From NCBI RefSeq assembly GCF_040054535.1, contig NC_090797.1, positions 9,691,501 to 9,755,500 of the forward strand: a stretch of 64,000 nucleotides of DNA, given 5' to 3'. The position numbers were made by a program, and so were the translations under genes. Source of the stretch: Antennarius striatus (Eukaryota > Chordata > Actinopteri > Lophiiformes > Antennariidae). Numbering within the stretch: position 1 is the stretch's first letter; every line of letters begins with the position of its first letter. Positions 27,001 through 38,500 of this stretch are shown in pieces. Below the pieces are notes generated by a model. It was given only the letters and a program-made list of their open reading frames with translations. It ran no database searches and was not told the DNA's origin.

Positions 27001-27844
27001 GCTGGAGCGGCTGGTGGAACAGAGGAACGCCATTGACGAGATGTCTATAGAGTGTAATTTCAGGGAATTGATCAGTTGCGATCAGTGGGAGGTGATGCTG
27101 TCAGTCTGCAATGCACTGAAACCTTTCGAAGTCGCCTACAGGGAGATGAGCAACCGCACTGCCACTCTGGGACAGGTCATACCACTCATTCACATCCTGA
27201 ATAGAAAGATTGACCTCCTCTTTGATGAAACTGTGGGTATAGACAACATGCTCAGGTCTCTAAAGGAATCCATGGTGAGCAGAATGTCTGTTATTCTGCA
27301 TGACCCACGATACATCTGGGCGACCATGCTGGACCCACGATACAAGACGTCATTGTTCACGGAGGAAGAGGCTGAGCAATGTAAACAAGATTTAATCCTG
27401 GAGCTTGATTCTTCCTCTTCTACCTCAGAGGCAGTTGAGTCCCCGCTGCCCAATGGTTGCAACGAGTTCCCCATTTCATCTGAAATCCCCAACGCAACCA
27501 AGGAAAATCTGTGGTCCATGATGACTGACCTCCGGCAAAAAATAAAACAAGAGGAGAAGCCAAAGTCCTCAGAGCTGGCAGTGCTGGAGTACCTTGAGGA
27601 AGACATACTTGATCAAAGCTGTGACCCTCTCGACTATTGGAACCTGAAAAAGTTCCTGTGGCCTGAACTTGCCAAAGTAGCCGCCCGTTATGTGGGCTGT
27701 CCTCCCAGCATCGTCCCAACAGAGACACTGTTCAGCACAGCTAGTGTCAACTGTACCCTTAACCCACCCAAACCTTTACTGGAAAACATGGAGGGTCTGC
27801 TGTTCCTCAAAGTCAACCTCCCACTGATTTATTTTCAGTACTGA
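24077..27844 (+). CDS. zbed4: ZBED4, domesticated hAT transposase with four BED zinc fingers
   Basis: Intronless coding sequence of 1255 residues, close in length to mammalian ZBED4 (about 1170). Four BED zinc fingers are visible at about residues 203-253, 369-416, 538-585 and 638-686. Each has the W-x-HF aromatic start, a C-x2-C pair and a closing H-x4/5-H, as in AWNHFCISP then CLYC. The remainder is a hAT transposase-like RNase H fold (from about residue 730) ending in a hAT dimerisation region ([13 protein letters not shown], about 1187) and the family's terminal [12 protein letters not shown]4 is a nuclear DNA-binding protein reported in retina and acting with nuclear receptors (family knowledge); it is not expected to transpose. 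The ATG is in a strong context (ACCATGG). It is divergent from brd1 and convergent with alg12, as in human. Confidence 0.96.
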   Translation: MDGEEEVSHTSEDMVSEFMGSIQSKRSEAKGTCLKIEGQDGYVFKSYSIHPHETVYANSPSCSSVTLDKDSPASAHLSSQDDKQLDSDQASESDPDSPALSSKCLNIDTEGNFDHEQYETDNVESQHIKERIGGANSMEEDTQDDDRLAFGSSIGPFLNRDCDDYNNLFSGYTSTLYDVAMDAVTQSLLSSMRSNSNPRKKSPAWNHFCISPRDSTKAICLYCMKEFSRGKNEKDLSTSCLMRHVRRAHPTVLVQDGADATSFSLNSSLATPLIPPSPGSPNNGDLTNSTMSSASKNMSPSTSSVENSDLSSKEVLPKVEPKLDPYTKTETACNMLLASHSNESNLEDISDGGPERLPGTPKISSSRRRSAVWKHFYLSPADNSKAVCIHCMNEFSRGKNGKDLGTSCLIRHMWRAHKEVVIEENGLGNHIPPPYTNPPSLLPRTQLLDPLEIKKEPPLLPSSPETISDELPQNIEDIKEDSDEMMNLPEQESSLNLSLKAQGEDTPSTSSPCDLSEGPSLNHNHSVFQQNKKIMKRVKSEVWHHFIVSPVDQLKALCRYCPCVISRGKRGDFGTSCLMRHLMRRHPDVLKNQKSTDEKESFPHPYSDLTATGTVSTKETESPVSEKKPQSLPAFSKKTSKLWNHFSISPADPTKVVCLHCSRTISRGKKTTNLGTSCLFRHMQRFHGHVLESNNSISGDVPSAGIPIKQELMDTSTFETEQKTFDEHHPVAKKITKLIAEMLALDLQPSAMVENTGLNRLLEFLQPQYSLPSSSYFTSTAIPDMYERVKDVVLTHLKEAEGGVVHFTTSIWVSSQTREYLTLSAHWATYESTVRPQGQDFHCSALLSVTQIDCDHDMHAIPKQLEFLWDSWITSSGLRKGFTVTDNSTIINTLEDHGHVTMQCFGHTIDLIVSEAIKSQRMVQNLLSIARKICERVHRSATAKEKLAELQKEHQLPENQLIPDVPSKWRTSVFMLERLVEQRNAIDEMSIECNFRELISCDQWEVMLSVCNALKPFEVAYREMSNRTATLGQVIPLIHILNRKIDLLFDETVGIDNMLRSLKESMVSRMSVILHDPRYIWATMLDPRYKTSLFTEEEAEQCKQDLILELDSSSSTSEAVESPLPNGCNEFPISSEIPNATKENLWSMMTDLRQKIKQEEKPKSSELAVLEYLEEDILDQSCDPLDYWNLKKFLWPELAKVAARYVGCPPSIVPTETLFSTASVNCTLNPPKPLLENMEGLLFLKVNLPLIYFQY

Positions 27845-28554
27845 TTATCACTGACCGTTAACTTGAAAACCCTTGATTAAGGACCAAGTTGCATAGCTGT
27901 GAAATGGGGTTTTCTGGTGGGCAAAATGTAAAATATCAATGAACTCACTGATTCTCAATGCAAAGGCCAGATTTGGAGGTTTTATTGAATTCTGTGTACT
28001 ACTGTTAAACACTTATGAGCTGTTATGACAAAAATGTCTCAGTCTAAAGTGTATCAGGGAGGGAGGGTTTTTCTAGCTGTAGGGGTTGGTGTTCATGTGT
28101 TTGCCTGTAAATCGATGTAATTGTTTCTTCTGTGTCTACTCTCTCCTTGTGCCTTACCAAAACTACTTCAGGTCAGAATGCTGTAAATATTTTTGTTAAA
28201 TTGTGCAGAACACGTCAGGATGCTTTTTGATCATGATCACACATAGATGCAGAGTTTTTGTGAATGAAAACATGGCCCAAAAATAAATGCTGTGACTGAA
28301 AGATATTTAAAGTTAATGTTATTTAATTTTCATTGTGAATTTGTGGCTCTTGGTACTGTCGTTTAGAAATAGACATTTTTTAACTTCCTTCAATGTTTTT
28401 TCTTAAAGATGTATAATATTACTGTATTTTCTGAATAAGGAGTTTGTTTGAAATATACAAATTTGTCTCTTAAGCACAATTTTAAGTTTATGTCCAGGGG
28501 ATTAAATTATGGGTTTATTATTTAGTAAAACAATGTACTGTACATTTTATATTA

Positions 28555-28635
28555 AATAAATTCTGAACCTAATTTGATAAATGTTTTAGCATTAAGACCT
28601 GAATCATGCAAATTTTGTGGTCAATTGTAAATAAA
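28555..28635 (+). terminator. zbed4: zbed4 poly(A) signals
   Basis: Two AATAAA hexamers, 28555-28560 and 28630-28635, lie about 0.7-0.8 kb after the zbed4 stop. They come just before the convergent end of alg12, giving a 3' UTR of roughly 800 nt. Confidence 0.6.
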
Positions 28636-28704
28636 GGTTTTTGCTTATGCAGCATTTCATTGGGTTTTACTGGTTGTTATTCAGATATACCAGTGTGTAT
28701 ATAG

Positions 28705-28710
28705 TTTATT
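28705..28710 (-). terminator. alg12: alg12 poly(A) signal
   Basis: AATAAA on the minus strand about 230 nt past the alg12 stop. Together with the zbed4 signals it defines a tight tail-to-tail junction of under 100 bp. Confidence 0.6.
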
Positions 28711-28937
28711 ACAGTTTTTACTCATCTAAAAGACAAACTGCCCTCAAAGTGCAAGGATCACAACCTGAGGGGCAAAAAACATGACATTTCCAAATAACAG
28801 AAAAGGTTTATAAGTATTCAATGTAGCATTTTTCTTTGGTCACCACATCAGAAGTTGAAACAGCCAAAAAACCCAAAATGGAACCAAAATGGGGGCACTT
28901 CAGTCACTAAAAAACAAGGACTCCTTATGGTAACACA

Positions 28938-31900
28938 TCATTCCTTTGGTTGTCCAGCATCCATCTTTCTCTGCATGAGTACACATTTTGTGTCCAAGTT
29001 TACCCTGACTGGAGGAAACTGGAACATGTTGAATTTGATGTTGCTGTAGCCTTCGATGAAGGCCAGAGGCGCATGGGTGTCCTGGAGGAGGTGAACCTTT
29101 GTGACATTCGCCTCCATCAGCAGATGTGAGTACATTCTGATATCAGGATTTGTGAAGCTCAGATCCTCACGTTTGTCATATCTGAAAGAATTGATTATTT
29201 TGTTTAGACTGCTTTTTATTTTCCACTTCCACATATTAGTTGTAAAACATGAAAAATACCAACCTCCAGTTTCTGTTCTGTTCCAAGAAACGAGAAACTC
29301 CAGTTTCAGCCGCGTAAGTGTCGACATGAACAAAAACATCTGAGGGAGCAAAGACATTGGGAAACAGAGCAACAATTATATGAATGCTTTGGTGATTAGT
29401 AAATACAGTAATATCTAGTATTTTTATAACTAGTGAAAAAGTAACATCCTTCAAACACTTTCACCATTTATCACACATGGTTTTTAATAGTAGCTTTTTG
29501 AGTATTTGAGATAAATGCACCACACAAAAAGGATCTCAAGAGACTTGCCCCATGCTACACGTGCCCTTCACTTTTAAAAATGTGTAAAAACTTACTCCAC
29601 TAAGTTTTGTGAAAGAAACTTAAGAGCTAAAAGATTCTAACCTTCTGTGCCTGGCAAGAGCCTGTGTAGTTCCTGTATTCCTCGGCCTCCTGGGTAATTG
29701 TGGTGGGAAACGTAAAGACAAATACTGGAGTAACCTGCGTTAGTCAACAGATGGCCAACCACGACTGCAGAGCCCAGTTTATACATCCATGATTTCTGGT
29801 AATTGCACAAACTGAAGGACAAAGAACACAAAATGAACAACAGTCCTTGCAGTGATGCCTATTTCACACACTTGTAGTGTAATGTCAGGTATGCAGATCT
29901 TCATCTATGTCTGATCCTGCAGGGCTGGATTTAGGATCTCCCCGGAGAGACACCTTAACAAGATCTAGCATCTGTATCTTCTCACCATCAAAGGTTTTGA
30001 ATAAACACAGTACAACACTTTATATTAATGTATTGAAAGTGAAGGAAATGATATACAGAAGACGTCTATTTGTATCCATGATGGGAACAAGAAACAAAAA
30101 GAACTCTTTAAAAATTTACTTTTAAGAAGTGGTCAAGTGTTGACTGCATAAAAGCTTATTAAAGGAATTGCATTTATTTATGATGGTTTTGTTGCAGACC
30201 ACCAGCCACGATGTCTTTTGATTGATGATGGATTAGTACCAAATATAGCAAATAAATGTAACTCTGGAAGTCTATATCTTAAGGAACTTCATTTGAAAAG
30301 AAGAGATAATGGCAACATGTTCCTGCTGGTTGTGCACTCCAAACTACTAATTTAGCAAGTCAGCTTTCTCAATCTTCCAAATAATTATATTAATTCCCTT
30401 TCTTTGTAAATATAAGTAATTGCAGAATAATGTTTCACTTACATGAAAGAACAGCCCCGGGCAGCAGCCAAGCTGAGCACAGGGAATGTGTACAAGATGA
30501 AGCGCATCTCTTTGTGGGGCAGCAGTGAGTAGATGAATATGAAACCCATAGTAGGTAACAGCAGCAGCCTTATTCGCCTGTCAAAGAGGCCAAGAGGGAT
30601 GAAGAGCAGCGTGCAGCCGAGGGCACGGGGCACAGCGGAGTAAAAGTACCACAGAAAGGGGGAGGTTTAATCAAGTGAAGAGTCAAGAAAAACTGACCAT
30701 TGAAATAAAAGTTAGCAAATTAACAAAAAGTTAACCATCAGTGGAAGTCTACTCAGTTAAATGAAAGGATATTCCCCAGTTGGAACTTTTGTTGAGAACA
30801 GTGTTGTACCACAAAACCTGACCTTCAGGCCATAAAAACTTCCTCCAAAAGAAGGTGTCAACAGACACTGTTACAGCTGTAAAATACACAAAAAAGGTCA
30901 TAACAGTGTTGACTAAATACGTACTTAACAAATTGTGAGTATTTAGTTTAGGTCAACTGCTCACCCAGTGACAAAATTCCAGCAGGAACAGCATAGTAAA
31001 GCAGTTGTAGCAGTCCCAGCCTCCTGCTCATCAGTGATATCAGTAACATTAGACCCAAGAAGATGCAGAGCTCTGTCCGGAACACAATGATGACTAAGGC
31101 AGAGAAGCTGATGAACTGGCTGTGTTTCTGAGCCATCCATGATGTGAATGCTAATAGCACTATGGAGAAAATATGTGTGTCATCAATTCACTGGACTATT
31201 TACTCATTAAATAAAAATTATTACCTATGGGTCTTACCTAGTGGAAGTGCAAAAACATTAGGGAGTGTCCGAGTGCTATAGAACATGAGGTGAAACTGTG
31301 AAGCACAAGTGAGGCAGAAGAGACCAGCAACTGTCGAGCCAAACTGCCTCCTCACCTCCCTTTGCATGTGCCACAGTGAACCTATAACACACACTCCCAG
31401 GGAAGCTCGGACTGCATAAAAAACACAGTTGTTGAAATCCAAAAATATTTAGGACATAAAATTACACCAGTTAAACCAGGCCTACCTATCAGCTGTGTGT
31501 AAAATTTTGGTGCATCCAGCAGCGATGACAGAAACACCACAGGGGAGCAGAGCATGGAGAGAAACAAGGGGCCAAGGAAAGTCCGTGGTACAACACCAGG
31601 GAACTCATGGTGGTCGTACTTTAAGACAAGAGAGGCCCCAGTCTCAGTTCCACTAATACAGACATGCATTACAGACACACCTTAATCAAGACATTTTTTC
31701 TCACCCCATCATCTGATAAAGATGATTATGTTCAAAACCTCAGAGCAGAAATTTTCTGATTCAGAGCAACTACTATTTCAGTTTTCTGCTAATATGTAAA
31801 TTACAATGATATGATAAATGTATTAAAGATATATGCATGATACAAAATTCCTCTAGATTTAGATTGCATATATTGGAATGTAGCAAAATCTAATGCTTGT

Positions 31901-32442
31901 AAAAACACTGGTTTTGTTTTTGTTGTGTAAAATTCTGGACAAAAGAATAAAACTCAAACTTTAAATATTGTTCCCTGACTGGAAATACATATTTCTAAAG
32001 CTAACATGGTAATAATAACACATTATGTTTTAAAGCAAGATTATTTATAATTCATTGTTCATGACATAATACTTGTGTCATCTTTAAGTTTCTCATGTGT
32101 ATTTCTAGTTATCAATTACGGATTGGTACTGAATTAATGAAATTTTAAAAAGTGTTAATGTTGTGGATTTTCGCCTTTAACACATTCTGGAACTTCTGGA
32201 AATCGCAACGGGTGATTTTAAAATAAAAATAATTGCATTCACTAATGCAGTGCTTAGTTAGCACAAAAACAGGACCTTCTTACCTTGTCAAAGTTAAATC
32301 TGTGGTATAAAATGTCGTGCGTCGCTTGCAAATTAAAGCTTTCCTCAACCTTAGTAAAAGGACAAATCACTAAATGGGCGAGGGCCACAATTATTAATAA
32401 AAACAGTAGTGGCAGCCCCAAAACAGTTCTCTTTTCAGCCAT
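28938..32442 (-). CDS. alg12: ALG12, dolichol-P-mannose alpha-1,6-mannosyltransferase
   Basis: ER-membrane GT22 mannosyltransferase that adds the eighth mannose (alpha-1,6) to lipid-linked Man7GlcNAc2 in N-glycan assembly. Nine coding exons on the minus strand: 32284-32442, 31486-31618, 31238-31411, 30965-31159, 30773-30876, 30443-30666, 29642-29811, 29264-29339, 28938-29181; total 1479 nt, 492 residues (human about 488). Signature stretches are an N-terminal hydrophobic anchor then [15 protein letters not shown] (GT22 lumenal acidic motif), [31 protein letters not shown] with [30 protein letters not shown] and a C-terminal lumenal part. Multiple membrane segments are evident. Eight of nine junction partners are GT-AG; the junction 30773/30666 is U12-like (see separate entry). 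Start ATG has G at -3 and +4. It is divergent from creld2. Confidence 0.95.
30667..30772 (-). other. alg12: Minor-spliceosome (U12-type) intron of alg12
   Basis: This 106-nt intron begins ATATCCTTT on the minus strand, the exact U12 AT-AC 5' splice site, and there is no usable GT. Near its end TTTTTCTTGACT matches the U12 branch consensus (TTTTCCTTAACT) at 10 of 12 positions. The only join that keeps the frame and gives NWG-TSPFLWY, matching the human protein as recalled, ends the intron with AA, 16 nt after the branch A. The two nearby AC ends would shift the frame. Confidence 0.75.
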
Positions 32443-32965
32443 GACAACAGTAAGCTCCTGTAATCTCTTCCGGTCAACACCGGAAATGAAAGGAAAATCG
32501 TGTTTTCATAACGCATACGATTTATTTTTCGAGCGATGATCTGAATTTATTGTTTGAATATTTAATGAAATTTATTATTTGAACAGGAAAATTATTTTAT
32601 TTTAAATACAACTTTTAACATTCCTGAATATTCCACATGGGGACCGACCTCTATGTCCCGCGCGTGGCGACCTACAATTGGCTATATATCTGATTGACAG
32701 GCCATCTCAACAAATCAGCCCAAGCCACAATTCGGCCAAGGGCTGACGCGGAAATCGAAAACCCCACTATTTTTCTGTAGAACCGGCATGTAAATACTAC
32801 TTTATCACGCTTTGCATAGATAACGCTATCTTATATATAATGTAACGAAAATCACATTTAGATGCGTTGCAACCGGGCGGCACAGGGATATTAGTTACAC
32901 GCTTGCTGTCGAGGAGCTGAATCGATTATTTTGATATGAAAGTGAATCAGATTTGATCGGCTGAT
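32443..32965. promoter_or_regulatory. alg12-creld2 bidirectional promoter
   Basis: The two start codons are 524 bp apart in divergent orientation, as in mammals. The interval has GC-richer patches, an ERSE (separate entry), and a TGACGCGG element near 32743-32750 that resembles an ATF/CRE half site. No TATA box in a convincing place was seen. Confidence 0.75.
32663..32681 (-). promoter_or_regulatory. Perfect ER stress response element (ERSE)
   Basis: On the minus strand CCAAT is followed by exactly nine bases and CCACG, the full ERSE-I consensus bound by NF-Y plus ATF6/XBP1. It is read in the alg12 direction, but ERSE works in both orientations. The mouse Creld2-Alg12 pair is known to be induced by ER stress through an ERSE in the shared promoter (recalled), so the arrangement appears conserved. 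Confidence 0.85.
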
Positions 32966-35900
32966 ATGTTCTCCACCGGTCTACAGATGCGGCTACTGCT
33001 GCTAGTTTTTTGTGTCAGTCTTTTACTTTTTCACAATGCCGAAGCCAAGAGGGATTTAAAAAGCGCCTGTTCTGTCTGTCGGAAAATAATTGATAACTTC
33101 AACAAGGTGAAAGAGCATCTTTTAACAGGGATTGATTTTCACTCTATGCGTTTTTGCTTTTGTATTGTTTTCTTTTGTTTACCTTAAGCAATTGTCAGAA
33201 ACATCTTCAACCTCGCTCAGATCACTGTTTGTTTCTCTCTGGAATTACGTTTTTTTGTATTTTAGGGCTTTGAAAGTACAACAAAGCAAAATTTTGGTGG
33301 AGGAAACACAGCCTGGGAGGAAAGAAAACTATCTAAATATGAGACCAGGTGAGATGATGCATCCTGTCCCAGCTGTAGTCTGTTTTCCAAGGAGAAGCAG
33401 TTCAAGATGTTTGATAACTCATAAACTTTTGAATTGTATCTCTGGTTTATGGTAGTATATACAAACATTGAAGCTGCATCATTTAGCAGCTGTGGTGTAT
33501 TTCATTTTAAATTTTTGTCAACTCATTTCTTGCCATTTTGAAATAGCATCCACATCCACACTTCTATGCTTCTTGTTTTTCCTTTGCAGTGAGATCCGTC
33601 TGATGGAGATCATAGAGGGGCTGTGTGACAGCAGCAGCTTTGAGTGCAACCACATGGTCGAGGAGCACGAAGAGCATTTTGAAACTTGGTGGTTCAAGAG
33701 GTTGGTACTGGCTAGCGTAAACTGAACAAATTTGGAGTTTTTCCAACCACAGATTTATTGTGTTTTAGTGGAGTGTCTGATTTTGTCAAATAACCCTCAA
33801 TCTTGTTTTGTTCCCTTTTGTGACACAGGAAAACAAAACATCCTGATTTACATAAATGGTTCTGCATTGAAACCATCAAAGTGTGCTGTCCAAACGGAAC
33901 ATACGGTCCCGACTGTAATAGTGAGGAAATTTCTTTTCTAAACCTTCAGACAGCTTCAGTTCATTCATTCTGTTTCAGACATGCTGTAGATCACATGTGT
34001 CAAACTCAAGGCCAAGGGGCTAAATGTGGCCTGCCACATCATTTTATGTGACCTTCGAGAGCATTAAAGGTCAGAATGTCTAAAAATATCTATAGATCAA
34101 AGTGCTTTAAACAAAACTACATTTACCAGAATGCAGTAATTAAGCCCATTTCAACTTTGACAAAAATGTTTGGAACACAAGTCCTAACTTGTGTTTGATG
34201 TTATTTTTCTTAATTCTGTTGGATAGTTAGATCCTTGATTGATGGAGTTCTGTGGGTTTCATAACCTGACAAATTAAAAGGATTTATGTTATAACAGAGC
34301 AACAAGCATATTTTTTGTGCAACTGTAATGTTTGCTATTTTAATTAGCAATACTGTACATTTAGAGTTATTTCACATAAAGGAGTAACTACATTTATCTT
34401 ACATTCCATTGAGTGACATTTAGTTACATTTATAAGTTACATCCGGCCCTTATAAGACAGTCATTATGCTGATGTGGCCCTTTGTGAAAATGAGTTTGAC
34501 ACCCCTGCTGTAGATAAACATAACTGACAGTGATATTTAGTTTGTTTAATTTTTAATGGTTTTCTGTTTTTCTACTTGGAAGCCTGTGTGGGGGGCTCTG
34601 ACAGACCTTGTCATGGAAACGGGAAGTGTGATGGCGAAGGGACAAGAGGAGGAAATGGAAAGTGTTCATGTAACCACGGTTACGAAGGGGAATTCTGCCT
34701 CGATTGCACTGACGGCTTCTTCAATGAAGTGAGGAATGACACCTTCTCTCTGTGCACAGGTACACAAATAAATGCTTAATCAGCCTCAGCTTGAAATAAA
34801 TCACCAGTTCACCCTCACATGCACACGAGGACGGCAGTGAGCATCAGATTTGTTCTTATTCTGAATCCACATCTCCCTACAGAATGTCACACATCCTGCA
34901 ACACGTGCTCCGGGGCGACCAATCAGGAGTGTGATAGCTGTAAAGAAGGCTGGGAGAAGGATGAGCAGGAAGCTTGTGTTGGTAAGAGGACCTGAAAATT
35001 ATGAGATTGTAAAAAGGGAGCGCTTGATTTGATGCAGACCTCTAGCCTACTGAGGCTTATTCTGGTTTATGTGACACCAGTATATTAAAACATCATATTT
35101 TATCTGACTAATGTCCATCTTACATGTTTACAGATGTAGACGAGTGCTCCAAAGAAACGCCACCATGTCAAGAAGGTCAATACTGCCTCAACACAGAGGG
35201 CTCGTACTCCTGCAACGGTATTTATTAACTGTAAACTGTTAGATGTGGATACAACAGTGGTTCCTGTACAAAATGTTTCTCATGAACTATTTTAAAATGT
35301 TGCACAATATTGGACAACTATACAGCTATCAAATTCTGTCACATTGTTATTTAAATATTTTTGTGGCATTACTCTAGTGAGTCATATTGTGGTGTTTGTC
35401 TTTCACAGCCTGTGACAAAGCATGCAGCAGCTGTACAGCCTCCGGTCCTGATGGGTGCCAGGTCTGTGCTGGAGGCTACGAGGACACGGAGGGAACATGC
35501 ACCGGTATGACGTCAATAAAGTTTCAGTTAAATAAAAAAATGAACTTAGATAGTTAAATATTAATGAAAAAGGATACAATGATTTGCTAATCACCTAAAA
35601 TTAATTTTTTAAAAACGGATTACGTTCTTTACTGTTCATAAATATCTCACTCATTGTGAATTTGATGCCAGCAAAACCTTTGAAAAATTTCGGACCAGTG
35701 CATCACAGTTTCTTGTAAAACTGGTGAGCTATAAATTTACTCTTTTTGAATTATTTAATTGACCTCAAGGTCAAAGAGGATCAGTAATGATCCTATTCTG
35801 TTTGTGTACAAACATTTTTGACAGTAAGGTGGCAGTATAATAACTTCATATCATAAAACCTGCATATGGCTGCAGTCCCAAGTCAGGCTCTTGATCCACA

Positions 35901-36488
35901 AACAACTCCTTTTAGTTAAATTACTGTAATATATTTTTGGAATATTTCCAGAAGTGTCTCTTACATTGTGTTTTGTCTTTGAGCTAAATGTGTGTAATTT
36001 TCATAGGAGGATACTGGTTGACCATTTATTGAGTAACCATCCTTCTATGGGTGCTAATGCAGTACTGTGCAGTACTTTTGATTGTCACAGACTTATTGCT
36101 TATGACTGGGTGACCAGAAGAGTCAGATGGATGTATCAGTTATGCATTACATTTTGCAGATATCGACGAGTGTTCCCAGTCAGAGCCTATATGCACTGAG
36201 GATCATCAGGAGTGCTATAACACCAAAGGAAGCTTTGTGTGCCTCTGCTCGACAGGATACGAATTACAAGATGGCAAATGTGTACAAATGTTACAGCAAG
36301 GTAAGAATTCTTACCATTTGAACTACTGTATCTGTTTAATATTTTTCAGCTGACATGAAATTCTGTTATAGTTTCCCAATAATATTCTGTGTATTTATGT
36401 GAATTTCTTTTTTATGCTTTCATTCCTATCAGAAGAAGAGGAGTCAGAAGTCTTGGAGACAAATCAAAGTCCACACAATGAGCTTTAA
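32966..36488 (+). CDS. creld2: CRELD2, ER-resident cysteine-rich EGF-like chaperone
   Basis: ER-stress-inducible, calcium-binding folding factor with a CXXC redox motif (family knowledge). Ten exons: 32966-33106, 33266-33348, 33590-33700, 33829-33920, 34583-34759, 34883-34981, 35134-35217, 35409-35504, 36160-36300, 36433-36488; all GT-AG, 1080 nt, 359 residues. Visible parts are a signal peptide (Leu-rich, ending near NAEA), the CSVC motif, the CRELD-type WW-containing domain (FGGGNTAWEE, ETWWF), furin-like Cys-rich repeats, and two calcium-binding EGF modules opening DVDEC and DIDEC. The C-terminus is HNEL, a KDEL-like signal. A second in-frame ATG at 32987 would also leave a signal peptide; the first has the better -3 base. 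Intron 4 carries a hAT MITE. Confidence 0.95.
33993..34507. mobile_element. Non-autonomous hAT element (MITE) with 8-bp target duplication
   Basis: Terminal inverted repeats GTGTCAAACTCA (left, near 33998) and TGAGTTTGACAC (right) bound a 515-bp non-coding element whose outer end reads CACCCCTG. It is flanked by identical 8-bp copies of CTGTAGAT at 33985-33992 and 34508-34515, the size typical of hAT insertion. The internal sequence includes the GGCC-rich ends common in fish members of this group. It lies in intron 4 of creld2. Confidence 0.9.
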
Positions 36489-36715
36489 TGTAAAAACTGA
36501 AGCCAAGTGGAGGAAATCAGGACAACAGCACTTAATTCACCAGCAGCTCTTACAACCAACAGAAGCTGCTCCAGCAGTGGATCACAGATTTAAAGGACAA
36601 GCAGAGACATTTTATGATCTACATACGCTAGTCGTTGTCACTTCTCTCTGTATTCCAAATACCACTTGATGTCTTTATTTGTTGTATGTGGTTTTAAGTG
36701 AAGATTTATGGTTTC

Positions 36716-36721
36716 AATAAA
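36716..36721 (+). terminator. creld2: creld2 poly(A) signal
   Basis: AATAAA about 230 nt after the stop codon of creld2. Confidence 0.65.
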
Positions 36722-37184
36722 GATATCATGTTAACTTTAAGTAAACCATTTTGAAAAGTGTGCATATTTTCTTGAATTTGTGAAGTCTGGTTACATTAGC
36801 TGGGTAATAAGTTCATGTTGCAGTGATCATAAATGACTATGGCTATAAAAATGAAAGTCTTACCCAAATTCACCCACAGAATATCAGGATTGTTTTACCA
36901 TACAAAATAATTTTTAGATTTTTAAATAAACATGTTCAATATCTTCCACACTAATGTATTTCCACACACAACTAACCATTTCCAATGTACAGTGTAAACT
37001 GATGGAAACCGTGGGGGTTACAACCAGTGGGATTATTCAATGTTTTAATTTCTATGGTGGTATATTTTTTTAAATCAGTCATTTGTCTGATGTAATCTTT
37101 TCTTACCCTGACCTTATCCTTGTCCAATTCATTCATCTTCTGGAAGACCAGAGAATCACAATCACCCCATCTTTAGCTGCATAT

Positions 37185-37440
37185 CCACCATGACAAACAC
37201 AGGTCTGATGGAGCCTATCCCAGCTGGTTACAGGGGAGAAACGGGGTACAACCCTGAAGAGATGCCAGCGCAGATGAAAGACAACCATTCACACTCACAG
37301 CTACAGTATGTAGAATTTGGTGTGACCAATTCACCAAAGTTCACCAGAAAACCCATGCAGATATGGGAAGAACATACAAACTCACACAAGGGAATCAAAC
37401 TTGAAACCTTCTTGCTGTGAAGCAACAACGTCTTGCATGC
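37185..37440 (+). mobile_element. Fragment of a common fish retroposon (RTE/SINE-like)
   Basis: A chain of phrases typical of a very common fish interspersed repeat is present in order: GCCTATCCCAGCTGG, GACAACCATTCACACTCACA, CAATTCACC, then ACCTTCTTGCTGTGAAGCAAC. I recognise the repeat but not its formal name. The copy is degraded. Shorter pieces of the same family occur at 38130-38190 and 45262-45322. Confidence 0.6.
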
Positions 37441-38129
37441 AGGAGTCGAAGCTGGTGGGGAAGACAAAAACATCTTCCAGGTGACCCATCTCAAAAGTTT
37501 ATTTACTTTTTCTTGGTCCACAATCCACCACAAAGAAAATTTGATTGAAATCTGTTGAGAGCTTTTTTGATAGAGACAATTAAATACGGGCATCATTATG
37601 TAACTTTAGTTTAAAAAGACTCCATACATGAGATTCACGTCTTCAGTTGATTCTCTTAGCACCTAATAAACAATCAAAAATATGTCCCAGAGGTTGTGTA
37701 TCAAGCACTGCTTAACATGAACCAGTCTGGTGACAGGCGCCGCCCTCTGGCGTAATGTGTGCATTGCATCCTTATTTCACACCAACTTACTTACTGCCTG
37801 CTTGGAGCATCTCGTGTAATAAACATCTCTGAGGCGGGTCATGAAACGTAAATGTTGAATGAACAATCAAATAAAGAGATGGTTCATCAAGCAGCTGATG
37901 AATCTCACAGATACACAAACCTTTGAGATAGATTTCAATATTTATATTTACAATATAGAGATTTCGTTACGCTTATATTCAAAATGTGTGCTATAAAATG
38001 CCTCTAGAAGAGTTTCTTCGTACAAAAGATAACCATCTTTTGTATGATGGATTCCTTGGAGCCAGTCCGTCGCAGTTACACAATTTAACCAGTAGGTGGC
38101 GACAAAGGAACGTCAAATTAATAGCGCAG

Positions 38130-38190
38130 TGAGTAATGGAGTACTGCTGCCTCACAGTAAGAATGTTTGTCTTTCATGTGGCTCCATGAT
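38130..38190. mobile_element. Small piece of the same fish retroposon family
   Basis: ACTGCTGCCTCACAGTAAGAA matches the phrase that normally borders this repeat family. Only about 60 bp are recognisable and polarity is uncertain. Confidence 0.4.
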
Positions 38191-38289
38191 GCTCCGGCCT
38201 CTCGCTCGTAATCAGGCGGGATTGGCTCAAGCAACACCTGTGACCCGTATGGATGGATGGATCATTAATTTATTCATTCATATCCTTGA

Positions 38290-38500
38290 AGATGAGACAC
38301 GGACATGGGCACTTCCTCTTCTAATATGACTGCACACCAGCTCACAAAACGTCCATGAAGACCTGGAGGAGTGAATTTGGTGTTGAAGAACTTTACTGAC
38401 CTGCACAGAGTCCTGACCTCAACCTGATAGAACACCTGAGACTGAGAGCCAGGGCTTCTCATCCAAGATCACTCAGGAATGTTTGCCTGAACTTGACGGT
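38290..38500 (+). mobile_element. Tc1-like transposase relic
   Basis: Plus-strand translation near 38400-38475 gives PDLNLIEHLRLRARASHPRS, a decayed form of the Tc1-family PDLNPIEHLW motif with the third catalytic acidic residue. Codons upstream still resemble the TKTSMKTWRSEFGVEE part of such transposases. It is frameshifted and has no visible terminal repeats. Confidence 0.65.

Noticed and set aside
29795-29811. Alternative alg12 acceptor at 29795/29796 (TACCAG|AAATC)
   Set aside because: It would break the frame; the acceptor at 29811 gives [10 protein letters not shown], in line with the human sequence.
30749-30772. Read-through of alg12 past NWG into ISFHLTE-stop
   Set aside because: This would end the protein early, and the sequence ATATCCTTT marks an intron start; the next exon restores the family match.
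36489-36669. 63-codon frame starting with ATG at 36478 over the creld2 end
   Set aside because: It overlaps the stop of creld2 in another frame and lies in its 3' UTR.
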